A stretch of DNA of 64,000 nt, from assembly GCF_000426505.1 (NCBI RefSeq), contig NZ_AUFM01000011.1:1488001-1552000 (forward strand), written 5' to 3'. The stretch is from Nisaea denitrificans DSM 18348. Its GTDB lineage: Bacteria > Pseudomonadota > Alphaproteobacteria > Thalassobaculales > Thalassobaculaceae. The position numbers were made by a program, and so were the translations under genes. The notes under the pieces were generated by a model. That model was not told the origin of the DNA. It saw only the letters and a list, made by a program, of their open reading frames with translations, and made no database searches. The number at the start of each line of letters is the position of its first letter. The stretch's first letter is position 1. This document shows positions 33,384 to 42,850 of this stretch, in pieces.

Positions 33384-36263
33384 ATGAGCATCAACCCGTT
33401 CGAGACGGTGGTTGAAACAGTCGATACGTCACCGCCCGTATCCGACGAAACCAAATTCACAACCTGCTACATGTGTGCCTGTCGCTGCGGCATCAAAGTG
33501 CATCTGCGCGACGGAACGATCCGGTACATCGAAGGCAACAAGAACCACCCGGTGAACAAGGGCGTGCTCTGCGCCAAGGGTTCCGCCGGGATCATGCAGC
33601 ATTACTCACCGGCGCGGCTGACCAAACCGATGAAACGGGTCGGCGAACGCGGCAGTGGCGAGTTCAAGGAGATCGAGTGGGACGAAGCCCTTGCGACTGC
33701 CGCTGAATGGCTCGGCGACATCCGCAAGAGCGATCCGCGCAAGCTCGCCTTCTTCACCGGCCGGGACCAGTCCCAGTCGCTGACCGGCTGGTGGGCCAGC
33801 CAGTTCGGGACGCCTAACCATGCGGCCCATGGCGGCTTCTGCTCCGTCAACATGGCGGCGGCGGGGCTATATTCCATCGGCGGCTCCTTCTGGGAGTTCG
33901 GTGAGCCGGACTGGGAACACACCAAATTTTTCATGATGTTCGGCGTCGCCGAGGACCACGATTCGAACCCGATCAAGATGGGACTCGGGCACATCAAGAC
34001 CCGTGGTGCCAAGTTCGTTTCCGTCAATCCGGTGAAGACCGGCTATTCCGCCATCGCGGATGAATGGGTTGGCATCCGTCCCGGAACGGACGGACTGTTC
34101 ATTCTGGCGCTGGTGCATGAGCTACTGCGGGCCGGCAAGGTCGATCTGCAATATCTGGTGCGCTACACGAACGCGCCCTGGCTGGTAATCCAGGACTCCG
34201 GCGCCGCCGATCACGGCCTGTTTGCACGCGATGATGAAGGCCGCCCGCTCGCCTTCGACAAGAGCTCCGGCAAAGTGGTCTCTGCGCTGGAAGCCGACAT
34301 TACGCCGGATCTCTCCGGCGAGCATGTTCTGCCGGACGGCCGCAAGGCTGTACCGTCCTTCAAGCTGCTGGCCGAGCGCTATCTCGATCCGTCTTATGCG
34401 CCGGACGCCGTTGCCGCGCAGACCGGCCTCGACGCCGCGACGATCAAGCGGCTGGCCGCCGAGATCGCCCATGCCGCGTTCGAGCAGGAAATCACCCTCG
34501 ACGTGCCCTGGACCGACTGGGCCGGACGGCGGCACGAGAAGATGATCGGCCGCCCTGTCGCCATGCATGCCATGCGCGGTATCTCCGCCCATTCCAATGG
34601 CTTCCATACCTGCCGCGCCCTGCATGTCCTGCAAATGCTGCTCGGCAGCATCGATTGCCCGGGCGGCTTCCGCTACAAGCCGCCCTTCCCGCGCCCGGCG
34701 CCGCCGCCGCTGAAACCTGTTGGCCGTGCGGAACAGATCAAGCCCGGCACCCCGATGGCGGGTCCCCCGCTCGGCTTCCCGATGGGCCCCGATGACCTGC
34801 TCGTGGACGATGCCGGCAACCCGGCACGGATCGACAAGGCCTTCTCCTGGGATGCGCCGATGGCCGTGCATGGCATGATGCACATGGTCATCCACAATGC
34901 CTGGGCACAGGACCCATATCCTATCGACACCCTGTTCATGTACATGGCGAACATGAGCTGGAATTCGACGATGAATTCCAAGGGGACGATGGAGAAGCTG
35001 ACGGACAAGGACCCGGAAACCGGCGAATACCGGATTCCGAAGATCATCTATTCCGACGCCTATGCCTCCGAGATGGTGGCCTACGCCGATCTGATCCTGC
35101 CGGACACCACCTATCTGGAGCGCTGGGACTGCATCTCCCTGCTGGACCGGCCAATCTGCGATGCGGACGGTGCGGCGGACTCTATCCGCCAGCCTGTCGT
35201 GGCACCGGACCGGGACGTGCGCCCCTTCCAGGAAGTGCTGATCGATCTCGGCGTCCGTCTCGGCCTGCCGGGCCTGACGCACGAGGATGGCTCTGCGAAA
35301 TATCCGGGCGGCTATCCCGATTATATCGCCAACCACGAACGCGCACCCGGCATCGGCCCGCTGGCGGGCTGGCGCGGCGCGGACGGTACCGAGGGCGGCA
35401 AGGGCGCGCCGAACCCGGACCAGCTTAAGCGTTACGTGGAAAACGAGTGCTTCTGGCGCCATGAGTTCAAGCCGGAAGAGCGCTACTACAAGCACGCCAA
35501 CAAGACCTATCTGGAAACGGCGACGAAGCTCGGTTTCATCGGTGCACCGAACCAGATCATCATGCAGCTCTATGTCGAGCCGTTACAGCAGTTCCGGCTG
35601 GCGGCCGAAGGTCACGGCGCGAACCAGCCGCCGGAGAAGGACCGGGAGCGGATCAAACGCTATTTCGACCCGCTGCCGATCTGGTACCAGCCGTTCGAGG
35701 AAAGCCAGGTCGATACCGGCAGCTTCCCGATGCACGCGATCACCCAGCGCCCGGCGGCGATGTATCATTCCTGGGGCGGCCAGAATGCCTGGCTGCGGCA
35801 GCTTCACGGCAAGAACCCACTCTTCATGAACCGTAAGCAGGGCGAGAAGCTCGGCATCGCAGACGGGGACTGGGTCTACGTGACTTCCCATCACGGCCAG
35901 ATCAAGGTGCCGGTGAAGCTGATGGAAGGTGTGAATCCGGACACGGCCTGGACCTGGAACGCCATCGGCAAGCGCCGAGGCGCCTGGAACCTCGGCAAGG
36001 ACGCGCCGGAAGCAACCAAGGGCTTCCTGCTGAACCACGTGATCTCCGAGCTTCTGCCCGCGCGCAAGGACGGCTATCGCTATGCGAACGCCGATCCGGT
36101 TACCGGTCAGGCCGCCTGGTACGATCTCCGGGTCAGGATCGAGAAAGCGGCGGATGACAGGCCGGAGGCTGTGTCGGAACCACAATTCCCCGTGCTGAAG
36201 ACCGCGCCGACTGCGGAGCGCCCGAAAGGACCGCTCCAGTATAAAGGGAGGCGCGGCCAATGA
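33384..36263 (+). CDS. soeA: Sulfite dehydrogenase molybdopterin catalytic subunit
   Basis: A 959-residue member of the DMSO reductase family. A [4Fe-4S] site is formed by Cys28, Cys31, Cys35 and Cys63. The Mo ligand is probably Cys153 in HGGFCSVNMAAAGLYSIGG. No twin-arginine signal precedes these motifs, so the subunit should stay on the cytoplasmic face. With a four-cluster ferredoxin subunit and a DmsC-type anchor directly downstream, the arrangement matches SoeABC, which oxidises cytoplasmic sulfite to sulfate and passes electrons to quinone. Polysulfide or thiosulfate reductases are the main alternative. The neighbouring sulfite-type exporter favours SoeA. Confidence 0.8.
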   Translation: MSINPFETVVETVDTSPPVSDETKFTTCYMCACRCGIKVHLRDGTIRYIEGNKNHPVNKGVLCAKGSAGIMQHYSPARLTKPMKRVGERGSGEFKEIEWDEALATAAEWLGDIRKSDPRKLAFFTGRDQSQSLTGWWASQFGTPNHAAHGGFCSVNMAAAGLYSIGGSFWEFGEPDWEHTKFFMMFGVAEDHDSNPIKMGLGHIKTRGAKFVSVNPVKTGYSAIADEWVGIRPGTDGLFILALVHELLRAGKVDLQYLVRYTNAPWLVIQDSGAADHGLFARDDEGRPLAFDKSSGKVVSALEADITPDLSGEHVLPDGRKAVPSFKLLAERYLDPSYAPDAVAAQTGLDAATIKRLAAEIAHAAFEQEITLDVPWTDWAGRRHEKMIGRPVAMHAMRGISAHSNGFHTCRALHVLQMLLGSIDCPGGFRYKPPFPRPAPPPLKPVGRAEQIKPGTPMAGPPLGFPMGPDDLLVDDAGNPARIDKAFSWDAPMAVHGMMHMVIHNAWAQDPYPIDTLFMYMANMSWNSTMNSKGTMEKLTDKDPETGEYRIPKIIYSDAYASEMVAYADLILPDTTYLERWDCISLLDRPICDADGAADSIRQPVVAPDRDVRPFQEVLIDLGVRLGLPGLTHEDGSAKYPGGYPDYIANHERAPGIGPLAGWRGADGTEGGKGAPNPDQLKRYVENECFWRHEFKPEERYYKHANKTYLETATKLGFIGAPNQIIMQLYVEPLQQFRLAAEGHGANQPPEKDRERIKRYFDPLPIWYQPFEESQVDTGSFPMHAITQRPAAMYHSWGGQNAWLRQLHGKNPLFMNRKQGEKLGIADGDWVYVTSHHGQIKVPVKLMEGVNPDTAWTWNAIGKRRGAWNLGKDAPEATKGFLLNHVISELLPARKDGYRYANADPVTGQAAWYDLRVRIEKAADDRPEAVSEPQFPVLKTAPTAERPKGPLQYKGRRGQ

Positions 36264-37054
36264 CCTGCCTGCCCACAACAGCCGGAAGCAAGAAGCTCGG
36301 CCTCGTCATCGATCTCGATATCTGCGTCGGCTGCCATGCCTGTGCGGTGAACTGCAAGGAATGGAACACCAGCGGCCATTCGGCGCCGCTGACGGACTGG
36401 AACGCCTATAGCGACGACGCCGAAGAAGACGGTGACGAAGGCGCCTGGGGTGTCTGGTTCAACCGCATCCACACCTATGAAGCAGGTGAAGGCGAAGACG
36501 CCCGCACCGTGCATTTCCCGCGCTCCTGCCTGCATTGCGAGACACCGGACTGTGTCACAGTCTGCCCGACCGGCGCCTCCTACAAACGGGCCGAGGACGG
36601 CATCGTTCTGGTCAATGCGGATCTCTGCATCGGCTGCAAGCTCTGCTCCTGGGCCTGCCCCTATGGCGCCCGGGAATACGACAAGACCGAGGGCGTGATG
36701 AAGAAATGCACTCTCTGCGTCGACAAGATCTACAACGAGAACCTGGAAGAGCAAGACCGGGTGCCGGCCTGCGTTTCCACATGTCCGGCAGGTGCCCGGC
36801 ATTTCGGCGATCTCGGAGATCCGGACTCCGATGTCTCGCAACTGGTTGCCGAACGCCAGGGTTACGAGCTGATGCCGGAGATGGGTTACAAGCCGGTAAA
36901 CCGCTACCTGCCGCCGCGCCCACGCCGGACCAAGGCCGAGGATTTCGGCGCGCCGGAACGGCTCGCGGACCTTGCCCAGCGGGTTCCCGCCGGCGAAACG
37001 ACTTCCGACGCCAGCGGCCTGCTCGGCTGGCTCGACACCATGCTTTCCCGCTGA
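36260..37054 (+). CDS. soeB: Sulfite dehydrogenase iron-sulfur subunit
   Basis: A 264-residue electron-transfer subunit with four [4Fe-4S] clusters. Four cysteine groups are visible: CVGCHACAVNC, CLHCETPDCVTVCP, CIGCKLCSWACP and CTLCV with CVSTCP. The start overlaps the soeA stop as ATGA. It would carry electrons from the molybdopterin subunit to the membrane anchor. No export signal, in keeping with a cytoplasmic complex. Confidence 0.87.
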   Translation: MTCLPTTAGSKKLGLVIDLDICVGCHACAVNCKEWNTSGHSAPLTDWNAYSDDAEEDGDEGAWGVWFNRIHTYEAGEGEDARTVHFPRSCLHCETPDCVTVCPTGASYKRAEDGIVLVNADLCIGCKLCSWACPYGAREYDKTEGVMKKCTLCVDKIYNENLEEQDRVPACVSTCPAGARHFGDLGDPDSDVSQLVAERQGYELMPEMGYKPVNRYLPPRPRRTKAEDFGAPERLADLAQRVPAGETTSDASGLLGWLDTMLSR

Positions 37055-37063
37055 GGCCCGCCG

Positions 37064-38014
37064 ATGCATCCCGCTCTCTCAGTCATCTTCTTCACCACCG
37101 CTTCCGGTGCCGGCTACGGCCTGCTGGTCTGGCTTGCCCTCCATGCGGCTCTTACCGGTGATGCCAATCCGCTGATCGGCTGGATCGGCTTCCCGCTGGC
37201 CCTCGGCCTCGTCACCGCCGGGCTGCTCAGTTCCACCTTCCATCTCGGGCATCCGGAACGGGCCTGGCGCGCGATGAGCCAGTGGCGCAGCTCATGGTTG
37301 TCACGTGAAGGTTTGCTGGCCGTGTTGACCTATATCCCGGCGCTTCTGTTTGCCGTCGGCTGGGTGCTGCTGGGCCGCAACGATGGCCTCTGGATGCTGG
37401 CCGGAGCGGTGGCCGCGATACTGGCGCTGGTCACAGTCTATTGCACAGCGATGATCTACCAGTGCCTGAAAACCATCCCGCGCTGGCACAATGGTTTCAC
37501 CGTGCCGGGCTATCTCGCCATGGCCATGGCCACGGGCGGGCTCTGGATACTGCCGCTGCTCGCACTGTCCGGTAGCGACCTGCAGACAATGGCCTTGCCG
37601 ACAATGGGCTTCCTGCTGCTTTCAGCCGCGATCAAATGGCGCTATTGGACCGCGACAGACAATGCGGCACCGACCGCGACTTCCGGCACCGCGACCGGGC
37701 TCGCCAACCTTGGCACAGTGCGGTTGCTTGAGGGACCGACAACGTCGGAAACCTACGTGATGCGCGAGATGGGCTACAGGATCGGCCGCAAACACGCCGT
37801 GAAGCTCCGGCGCCTTGCCGGTTTCTTCGGCCTGGTGATCCCGGTTGCCGTGCTGGCTGCCGTGCTCGCCATGCCCGGCTCCGGCATCATGGCAAGCGGC
37901 CTCGTCCTGCTTGCGGCGATCTCAGGCAGCATCGGCGTGGTGCTCGAACGCTGGCTCTATTTCGCCGAAGCGAAACACGTCTCGACGCTGTATTACGGCG
38001 AAGAGTTCGCCTGA
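37064..38014 (+). CDS. soeC: Sulfite dehydrogenase membrane anchor (DmsC-type)
   Basis: A 316-residue membrane protein with about eight helices, of the DmsC/SoeC anchor family. SSTFHLGHPERAWRAMSQWRSSWLSREG is the family signature, with histidine near the quinone site. It holds the A and B subunits on the membrane and delivers electrons to quinone. The gene follows soeB after nine bases. Its 3' end overlaps the convergent MFS gene by 22 bases. Confidence 0.87.
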   Translation: MHPALSVIFFTTASGAGYGLLVWLALHAALTGDANPLIGWIGFPLALGLVTAGLLSSTFHLGHPERAWRAMSQWRSSWLSREGLLAVLTYIPALLFAVGWVLLGRNDGLWMLAGAVAAILALVTVYCTAMIYQCLKTIPRWHNGFTVPGYLAMAMATGGLWILPLLALSGSDLQTMALPTMGFLLLSAAIKWRYWTATDNAAPTATSGTATGLANLGTVRLLEGPTTSETYVMREMGYRIGRKHAVKLRRLAGFFGLVIPVAVLAAVLAMPGSGIMASGLVLLAAISGSIGVVLERWLYFAEAKHVSTLYYGEEFA

Positions 38015-39342
38015 ACCCATTCCTCTGCCTCGCCCTCCACCGCTGACTCGATGAGCTCATCATAGGAGAAATCCTTAGGCAGGTTCTCGTCCATGACGTT
38101 CGGCTCGACCTCCTCGATGAACTCGCCGCGCGGGTCAAGTTCGGCAACGATGGCCGACGTCCGGGCATAGGCGACATATGGCCCCTGCTCTTCCCGGGCC
38201 GGCGCCGCGCTGCGGAGCATCCGGTAGACAGCGAAGATGCCAACGGAAAAACCGACAAAGGCAGTGAACTGGAACAGGCCACCAGGTCCGACACGATCCA
38301 TGGCAAAGGCACCGATAATCGGACCGATGGACGATCCCAAGCTCGCCGCGATCAGGATACCGGCCGCTGCCGGCACCAGGTCGGAGGCTTCGACGTGGTC
38401 GTTGACGTGAGAAATGGCCAGAGGATAGAGCGCGAAGTTCAGCCCGCCAAAGACCACCATCAGCCCCAGGAACATGAATGTCCCGCCATCGAAAAGCATC
38501 GCAATGGCGAACGACACCCCGCCCACGGCAAAGAGCACGACCGCGATCACGGTACGGCGATCGAAAAAGTCCGAGAGCTTTCCGATCGGATATTGCAGCA
38601 ACAGCCCGCCGAACATGGTGACGGTCATCATGGTGGCAATCTGGGCAACCGAGAACCCGATCTGGTTACCGAAGATCGGCCCAAGCCCCATGACGACAGC
38701 GCCAAGCACGCCGCTGGCGAAGCTGCAGATCATGCCGAGCGGCGAGACCTTGAACAGTTCGGCCATGCTGAGGCGCGATGGCGCCAGCTCGCCCGCCGTC
38801 GCCCGGCTGGCCAGCGACAGTGGCACCAGGGCGAGCGAGAACAGGATAGAGGCCACGCTGTAGAGAATGAAGCTGGTCGGCGGCGAAAGATTGAGGATCT
38901 GCTGACCAGCCGCCATGCCGAAATAGATCACCACAACATAGATGGAGAGCATGCCTCCGCGATGCTTGTTCGAAACCGCGCCGTTCAGCCAACTTTCCGC
39001 CACCATCAGGGCACCGGCGATACAGATGCCGGTGGCGAAACGCAACAGCGACCAGAAATATGGATCGACGAAGATCGCGTGGGAAATGGCGCACGCAGAG
39101 ATAATCGACGCGAAGGCCGCGAACGAACGGACATGGCCGACACTCTCGATAATCCGGCCACAGAATGCGGCGCCGGTGAGCTGACCGACAAAGTATGCGG
39201 AGGTGACCAGACCGGCAACCGTGGTGTCGAACCCTTCCTGGCTCATGCGCAGGCCGATCAGACTGTGGAACAGCCCGTTGGCCGTCCAAAGAAACCCGAC
39301 GGAGATCATCAACGCGACAATGGGGTGACCAAGCATGCTCAT
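37993..39342 (-). CDS. MFS transporter (YcaD-like)
   Basis: A 449-residue major-facilitator protein with twelve hydrophobic segments. Typical pieces are GLRMSQEGFDTTVAGLVTSAYFVGQLTGA and the central GKLSDFFDRRTVI loop. A hydrophilic acidic tail of about 65 residues follows the last helix, longer than usual. It lies convergent to soeC, with 22 bases overlapping, and divergent from a DUF2842 gene. Its cargo cannot be predicted. Confidence 0.9.
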   Translation of the reverse strand: MSMLGHPIVALMISVGFLWTANGLFHSLIGLRMSQEGFDTTVAGLVTSAYFVGQLTGAAFCGRIIESVGHVRSFAAFASIISACAISHAIFVDPYFWSLLRFATGICIAGALMVAESWLNGAVSNKHRGGMLSIYVVVIYFGMAAGQQILNLSPPTSFILYSVASILFSLALVPLSLASRATAGELAPSRLSMAELFKVSPLGMICSFASGVLGAVVMGLGPIFGNQIGFSVAQIATMMTVTMFGGLLLQYPIGKLSDFFDRRTVIAVVLFAVGGVSFAIAMLFDGGTFMFLGLMVVFGGLNFALYPLAISHVNDHVEASDLVPAAAGILIAASLGSSIGPIIGAFAMDRVGPGGLFQFTAFVGFSVGIFAVYRMLRSAAPAREEQGPYVAYARTSAIVAELDPRGEFIEEVEPNVMDENLPKDFSYDELIESAVEGEAEEWVQANSSP

Positions 39343-39499
39343 CGGAAAAACCGTTTCGGTTGCACGTGTCCTTTATGAGGCAGCCCTTAGAGCGGGAGAG
39401 GCATCAAAGTCTCGCTTCCCCGCGACGGAAGAGGCGCAAACAGGATGATTACGCAGACTGTCTCAACAATTTCATGTGTGCGCTGTCTTTCCGCAACGG

Positions 39500-39527
39500 T
39501 TGACACTATCCCCGTCCGGCGCATATC
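39500..39527 (+). promoter_or_regulatory. Sigma-70-like promoter of the DUF2842 gene
   Basis: TTGACA (39500-39505) and CATATC (39522-39527) are separated by 16 bases and lie 29 bases before the ATG of the small membrane protein gene. The -35 is a perfect consensus match and the -10 is moderate. Confidence 0.45.
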
Positions 39528-39556
39528 GATGCCGACCGAACGAAACGGAGTCCCCC

Positions 39557-39769
39557 ATGCGCTGGCGCACTGCCCTCGGCGGCATCATCATGATTGTCGG
39601 CCTGATCGCCTATATCGCGGGAGTCGTGACCGTCGCGAACCACATGCTGCCGCAGCACTGGCTGGCCGAGTTGCTTTTTTATCCGGTCGCCGGTTTCCTC
39701 TGGATATTCCCTGCAATCCGCCTGATCGGATGGACCAAGAAAGACAAGGAACCTGAGTTGAACCTCTAG
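39557..39769 (+). CDS. DUF2842 small membrane protein
   Basis: A 70-residue protein with two hydrophobic helices (about 5-28 and 38-60) ending in a basic tail, of the DUF2842 type found in alphaproteobacteria. LLFYPVAGFLWIFPAIRLIGW is the characteristic second segment. The start ATG has GGAG six bases upstream. Function unknown. It is transcribed away from the MFS gene and converges on dctD. Confidence 0.75.
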   Translation: MRWRTALGGIIMIVGLIAYIAGVVTVANHMLPQHWLAELLFYPVAGFLWIFPAIRLIGWTKKDKEPELNL

Positions 39770-39824
39770 GTGCCGGGCCGGTTACCACCAGACTGCCTCT
39801 CGATCAGTGGCGCCTTGTTCTCGT

Positions 39825-41042
39825 TCAGCCGTCCCTGAAATCCTTGGCAGACAGTCCGAAACGCGCCAGCCGATCATAGAACGTGTTGCGCGGCACCCCC
39901 AGTATCCTGGCCGCTTCAGCAGCTTTCCCATTGGTGCGCTTCAGCGTCTCTGTCAGAACCATTTTCTCGAACGCTTCGACCTGCTCCGCCAGGGTTCCCT
40001 GCCCGACATTGTCGCTCTGGACCCGCACGCCCAGCGCATAGGTCATCGCATAGCTGCGCAGCTCCGGCAGGCTGCCCGGCCAGGGGCGGGTCATGATGTC
40101 CGTCAGGGTGGCGGTTGATACCTCCGGCATGTCGGTGTCCAGGCTACGTATCGCCTGGCGCAGGAAGTTCTCGAAAATCTCCGGCAAATCGTCCCGGCGC
40201 TCGTCAAGCGACGGAACCCGGATTTCCACCACCGTCGTGCCTTCCGCGCCCGGCTCCAGGTGCTCCAGCTCTGCCAGCGACGCGACGGACGACGATATGA
40301 CGCGCAGCTCCGGACAACGATGAATCAGTGCGCGTACATCCTCGACCTGTTCCGGTGTGGCGCATTCGACGCTTTTCAGAGACAGGTCCGCCGCGCCCTC
40401 GGGCGGGTGCAGGCGGCGTACGGAGTCTGCCGCTGCGTGCAGCAGGTTCAGTGTCAGAAATGCACGTGGCTCCGGCGAAAGAGCATTGATCGCAAAAGCC
40501 GCCTCTTTCTTGCCCGTCCCCTTCGGACCATGCAGATGAACATGACAGTCGCTGGCGGCAACCCTGCGGAGCGCCGTGCGAAGCGCCGTCGAGACCGGTC
40601 CCGAGCCAGGGAAACTCCGGGCCGCCGCGTCGCTACGCTCAAGCGCGCGCTCGATCCGGCGGGATTTCAGCACAAGGTCCCTATGCTCGATCGCCCGGAG
40701 CACCACATCGACCAGGCGCTCCGTGCCGACCGGCTTTTCCAGATATTCGTAGGCGCCCTCTTTCATTGCACGCATGGCCGTCGGCACATCGCTGTGTCCC
40801 GTCAGCAGGATCACCGGCAGCTCCGGATCGGCCCCCTGCGCCGCCGACAACACGGAGAAGCCGTCCTGATGCGGCATACGGATATCGGACAGGATGATGC
40901 CCGGGAAATTCGCCCGGATGCTCCGCTTCGCCTGCACATAACTGCTCGCCGATATCACGGTCAGATCGGCCAGCTCCAGCGTCTGCGCCAGCGAGTTGCG
41001 CAGGGCATCGTCATCCTCGATCAGCAGCACCTGTCCGGTCAT
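39825..41042 (-). CDS. dctD: DctD-like response regulator with degenerate AAA+ domain
   Basis: A 405-residue response regulator. Residues 1-120 are a receiver with Asp53 as phosphoacceptor (SDIRMPHQDG). Residues about 145-335 align with the sigma-54 activator AAA+ domain but are eroded: Walker A reads GPKGTGKKE (172-180), the GAFTGA loop that contacts sigma-54 is absent, and no Walker B LFLDE is seen. The RPWPGSLPEL segment survives. A Fis-type HTH ends the protein (355-400). It is coupled to dctB by ATGA overlap. It probably binds DNA near dctP but cannot act as a normal sigma-54 activator. Confidence 0.87.
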   Translation of the reverse strand: MTGQVLLIEDDDALRNSLAQTLELADLTVISASSYVQAKRSIRANFPGIILSDIRMPHQDGFSVLSAAQGADPELPVILLTGHSDVPTAMRAMKEGAYEYLEKPVGTERLVDVVLRAIEHRDLVLKSRRIERALERSDAAARSFPGSGPVSTALRTALRRVAASDCHVHLHGPKGTGKKEAAFAINALSPEPRAFLTLNLLHAAADSVRRLHPPEGAADLSLKSVECATPEQVEDVRALIHRCPELRVISSSVASLAELEHLEPGAEGTTVVEIRVPSLDERRDDLPEIFENFLRQAIRSLDTDMPEVSTATLTDIMTRPWPGSLPELRSYAMTYALGVRVQSDNVGQGTLAEQVEAFEKMVLTETLKRTNGKAAEAARILGVPRNTFYDRLARFGLSAKDFRDG

Positions 41043-42757
41043 TGCACCGCCCTGTCGGTCAATGGAAGTCGAATGGTGAAAATCGCCCCGCCATGCGCAC
41101 TGTTATGGCAGGAGAGCGTCCCGCCCAAGCTGCGAATGATCCCGTAGGAAATCGACAGCCCGAGGCCAAGGCCTTTCGAGGCTCCCAGTTCCTTGGTTGT
41201 GTAAAACGGCTCGAACACCCGGGTCGGATCTGGAATACCGGGTCCCGAATCTGCGATTTCCAGAACAGCTTCACCCGTGTCCGTTTTCAGCATCACGTCG
41301 ATCCGCTTTATATCCGACGACACCATCGCATCCTGTGCGTTGCTCAGAATATTGACCACGACCTGCTGCAGGCGGACCTCACCACCATCGACCAGCATCT
41401 GCCGCTCTGGTGCGGACCAGGACAAGGCGATGCCGTCCTTTTCGAGCGATGGCAATGTCAGTGTGATCGCATAATCGACAGCGGCAACGAGATCTACGGG
41501 CTCTCCGCCTTCGCCTTCGTTCCGGGCGAAGGCACGCAGATTGCGGATGATCTTGTCGATCCGCTGCACCTGGCCCGCTATCTGGCCGAGATTTTCGCCC
41601 GCCTCGTCGAACCTCTTTCGGTCGAGCAGCTTCCGCCCATTCTCCGACAGGTTCAGAATGGCCGCGAGCGGCTGATTGAGCTCGTGGCTGATCCCTGCGG
41701 ACATTTCTCCAAGGGCGGTCAACTTGGAAGCCTGGACGAGCTGGTCCTGCGCCACTTTCAATTGCGACGTACGCCGTTCGACACGTTCCTCGAGACGCGC
41801 ATTGACCGCCGCCTCGATCGCCAGACGGTCCGCCATGCGCCGCCTCCAAAGCGCCGCGATCAACATCGCAAGCCCCACCGCGCCCAGCACGGTCGTGGTC
41901 AGCAGCCCGCGCAGGATGGCTGCGGTCCGGGCCGGCGCCGTATCGAGAAATCCGCGCGCGGTCATATTCACCTGGGGCAGCGCCCGGGTAACCACAAGAG
42001 CGCGTTGCGGCAGGTCGAAAGCTTCGGAGAAAGACCAGACCTCATGTCCCCCTTCACGCTCCAACGCGCGATGGGGAAACGGTTCAAATCGGGGGTCGCC
42101 ATCACCCAGACCTTTATCCTGCCGCCTCAAAAGCGATTGTCTGGTCGACGCGAACACTGTTTGCGACGCATCAAAGAAACAGATGGCCTCCGGAGCGATC
42201 CCCCATTCGAACTCCAGCGCGGCCACATCGATAGTCACAAAAATCGCACCTTTCGCAGGTGCAGCCCCATCAAGGACACCCCGGCTCAGCCGGATCACCC
42301 TGCGGCCATCGTCGTCAAAAGCCGCTTCCAGCCCCAGACGACCGTTCAGCGCCGCGCGCAAAAGGGATGTATCGACCGTGCCCTCGATTTGGTCCCGTTC
42401 CGTCTCGGGAGAGGAAGATGCAACCAGACGACCGTCCGCGTCCGTCAGACTGATCCGGTCGGCGCCATATGTCAGAACCGAGTCGATCAGCAGATCGTCA
42501 GCGGCCTCAGGAGGAACACCGTCAACGACACTACGGATCACCAGCGGATGTCGGGCCAGCAAATTGACCAGGTAGGAGTAGCCGGAAAGCTGGCCCATCA
42601 GGCGGTCACTCGCCTGCTGCACGCGGATACGGCCGGTCTCCTCCAGTTGGTCGAGAGTCTCCAGGTAGGCATAGCGATAGACCAGCCAGCCCGCGAGCAG
42701 GGAGACCAGCGCATAGAGCGCGCAAAGAATGACAACGATCGCTTTGGCCCGTGACAT
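41039..42757 (-). CDS. dctB: DctB-like C4-dicarboxylate sensor kinase
   Basis: A 572-residue membrane histidine kinase. An N-terminal helix, a large periplasmic sensor part (about 35-280) and a second helix near 290 frame the ligand domain. The kinase core shows ALGEMSAGISHELNQPLAAI (phosphoaccepting His), NILSNAQDAM (N-box), DSGPGIPD and GLGLGLSISYG. I chose ATG 42757; the frame opens with GTG at 42856. Its stop overlaps the dctD start. Beside dctPQM it should sense C4-dicarboxylates such as malate or succinate. Confidence 0.9.
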   Translation of the reverse strand: MSRAKAIVVILCALYALVSLLAGWLVYRYAYLETLDQLEETGRIRVQQASDRLMGQLSGYSYLVNLLARHPLVIRSVVDGVPPEAADDLLIDSVLTYGADRISLTDADGRLVASSSPETERDQIEGTVDTSLLRAALNGRLGLEAAFDDDGRRVIRLSRGVLDGAAPAKGAIFVTIDVAALEFEWGIAPEAICFFDASQTVFASTRQSLLRRQDKGLGDGDPRFEPFPHRALEREGGHEVWSFSEAFDLPQRALVVTRALPQVNMTARGFLDTAPARTAAILRGLLTTTVLGAVGLAMLIAALWRRRMADRLAIEAAVNARLEERVERRTSQLKVAQDQLVQASKLTALGEMSAGISHELNQPLAAILNLSENGRKLLDRKRFDEAGENLGQIAGQVQRIDKIIRNLRAFARNEGEGGEPVDLVAAVDYAITLTLPSLEKDGIALSWSAPERQMLVDGGEVRLQQVVVNILSNAQDAMVSSDIKRIDVMLKTDTGEAVLEIADSGPGIPDPTRVFEPFYTTKELGASKGLGLGLSISYGIIRSLGGTLSCHNSAHGGAIFTIRLPLTDRAVQ

Positions 42758-42850
42758 GGCACCCGGTCTGTTGAACGCATTCCCGAAACGAAAACGGGCC
42801 CACGAAATCTCAAGAAAATTTGCCCGAAAATCCGGACAAATGAACTTTTT

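Noticed and set aside
34122-35495. 457-codon minus-strand frame inside soeA
   Set aside because: Antisense of a gene with clear cofactor motifs; composition is typical of shadow frames at high GC.
33384-36263. Formate dehydrogenase or periplasmic DMSO reductase
   Set aside because: No selenocysteine/formate context and no Tat signal; a DmsC-type anchor and a sulfur-anion exporter nearby favour SoeA.
41042-42754. 570-codon open frame on the plus strand opposite dctB
   Set aside because: It is a GC-rich shadow of the sensor kinase gene, with no domain, no ribosome site and His/Arg/Gln-rich low-sense sequence.
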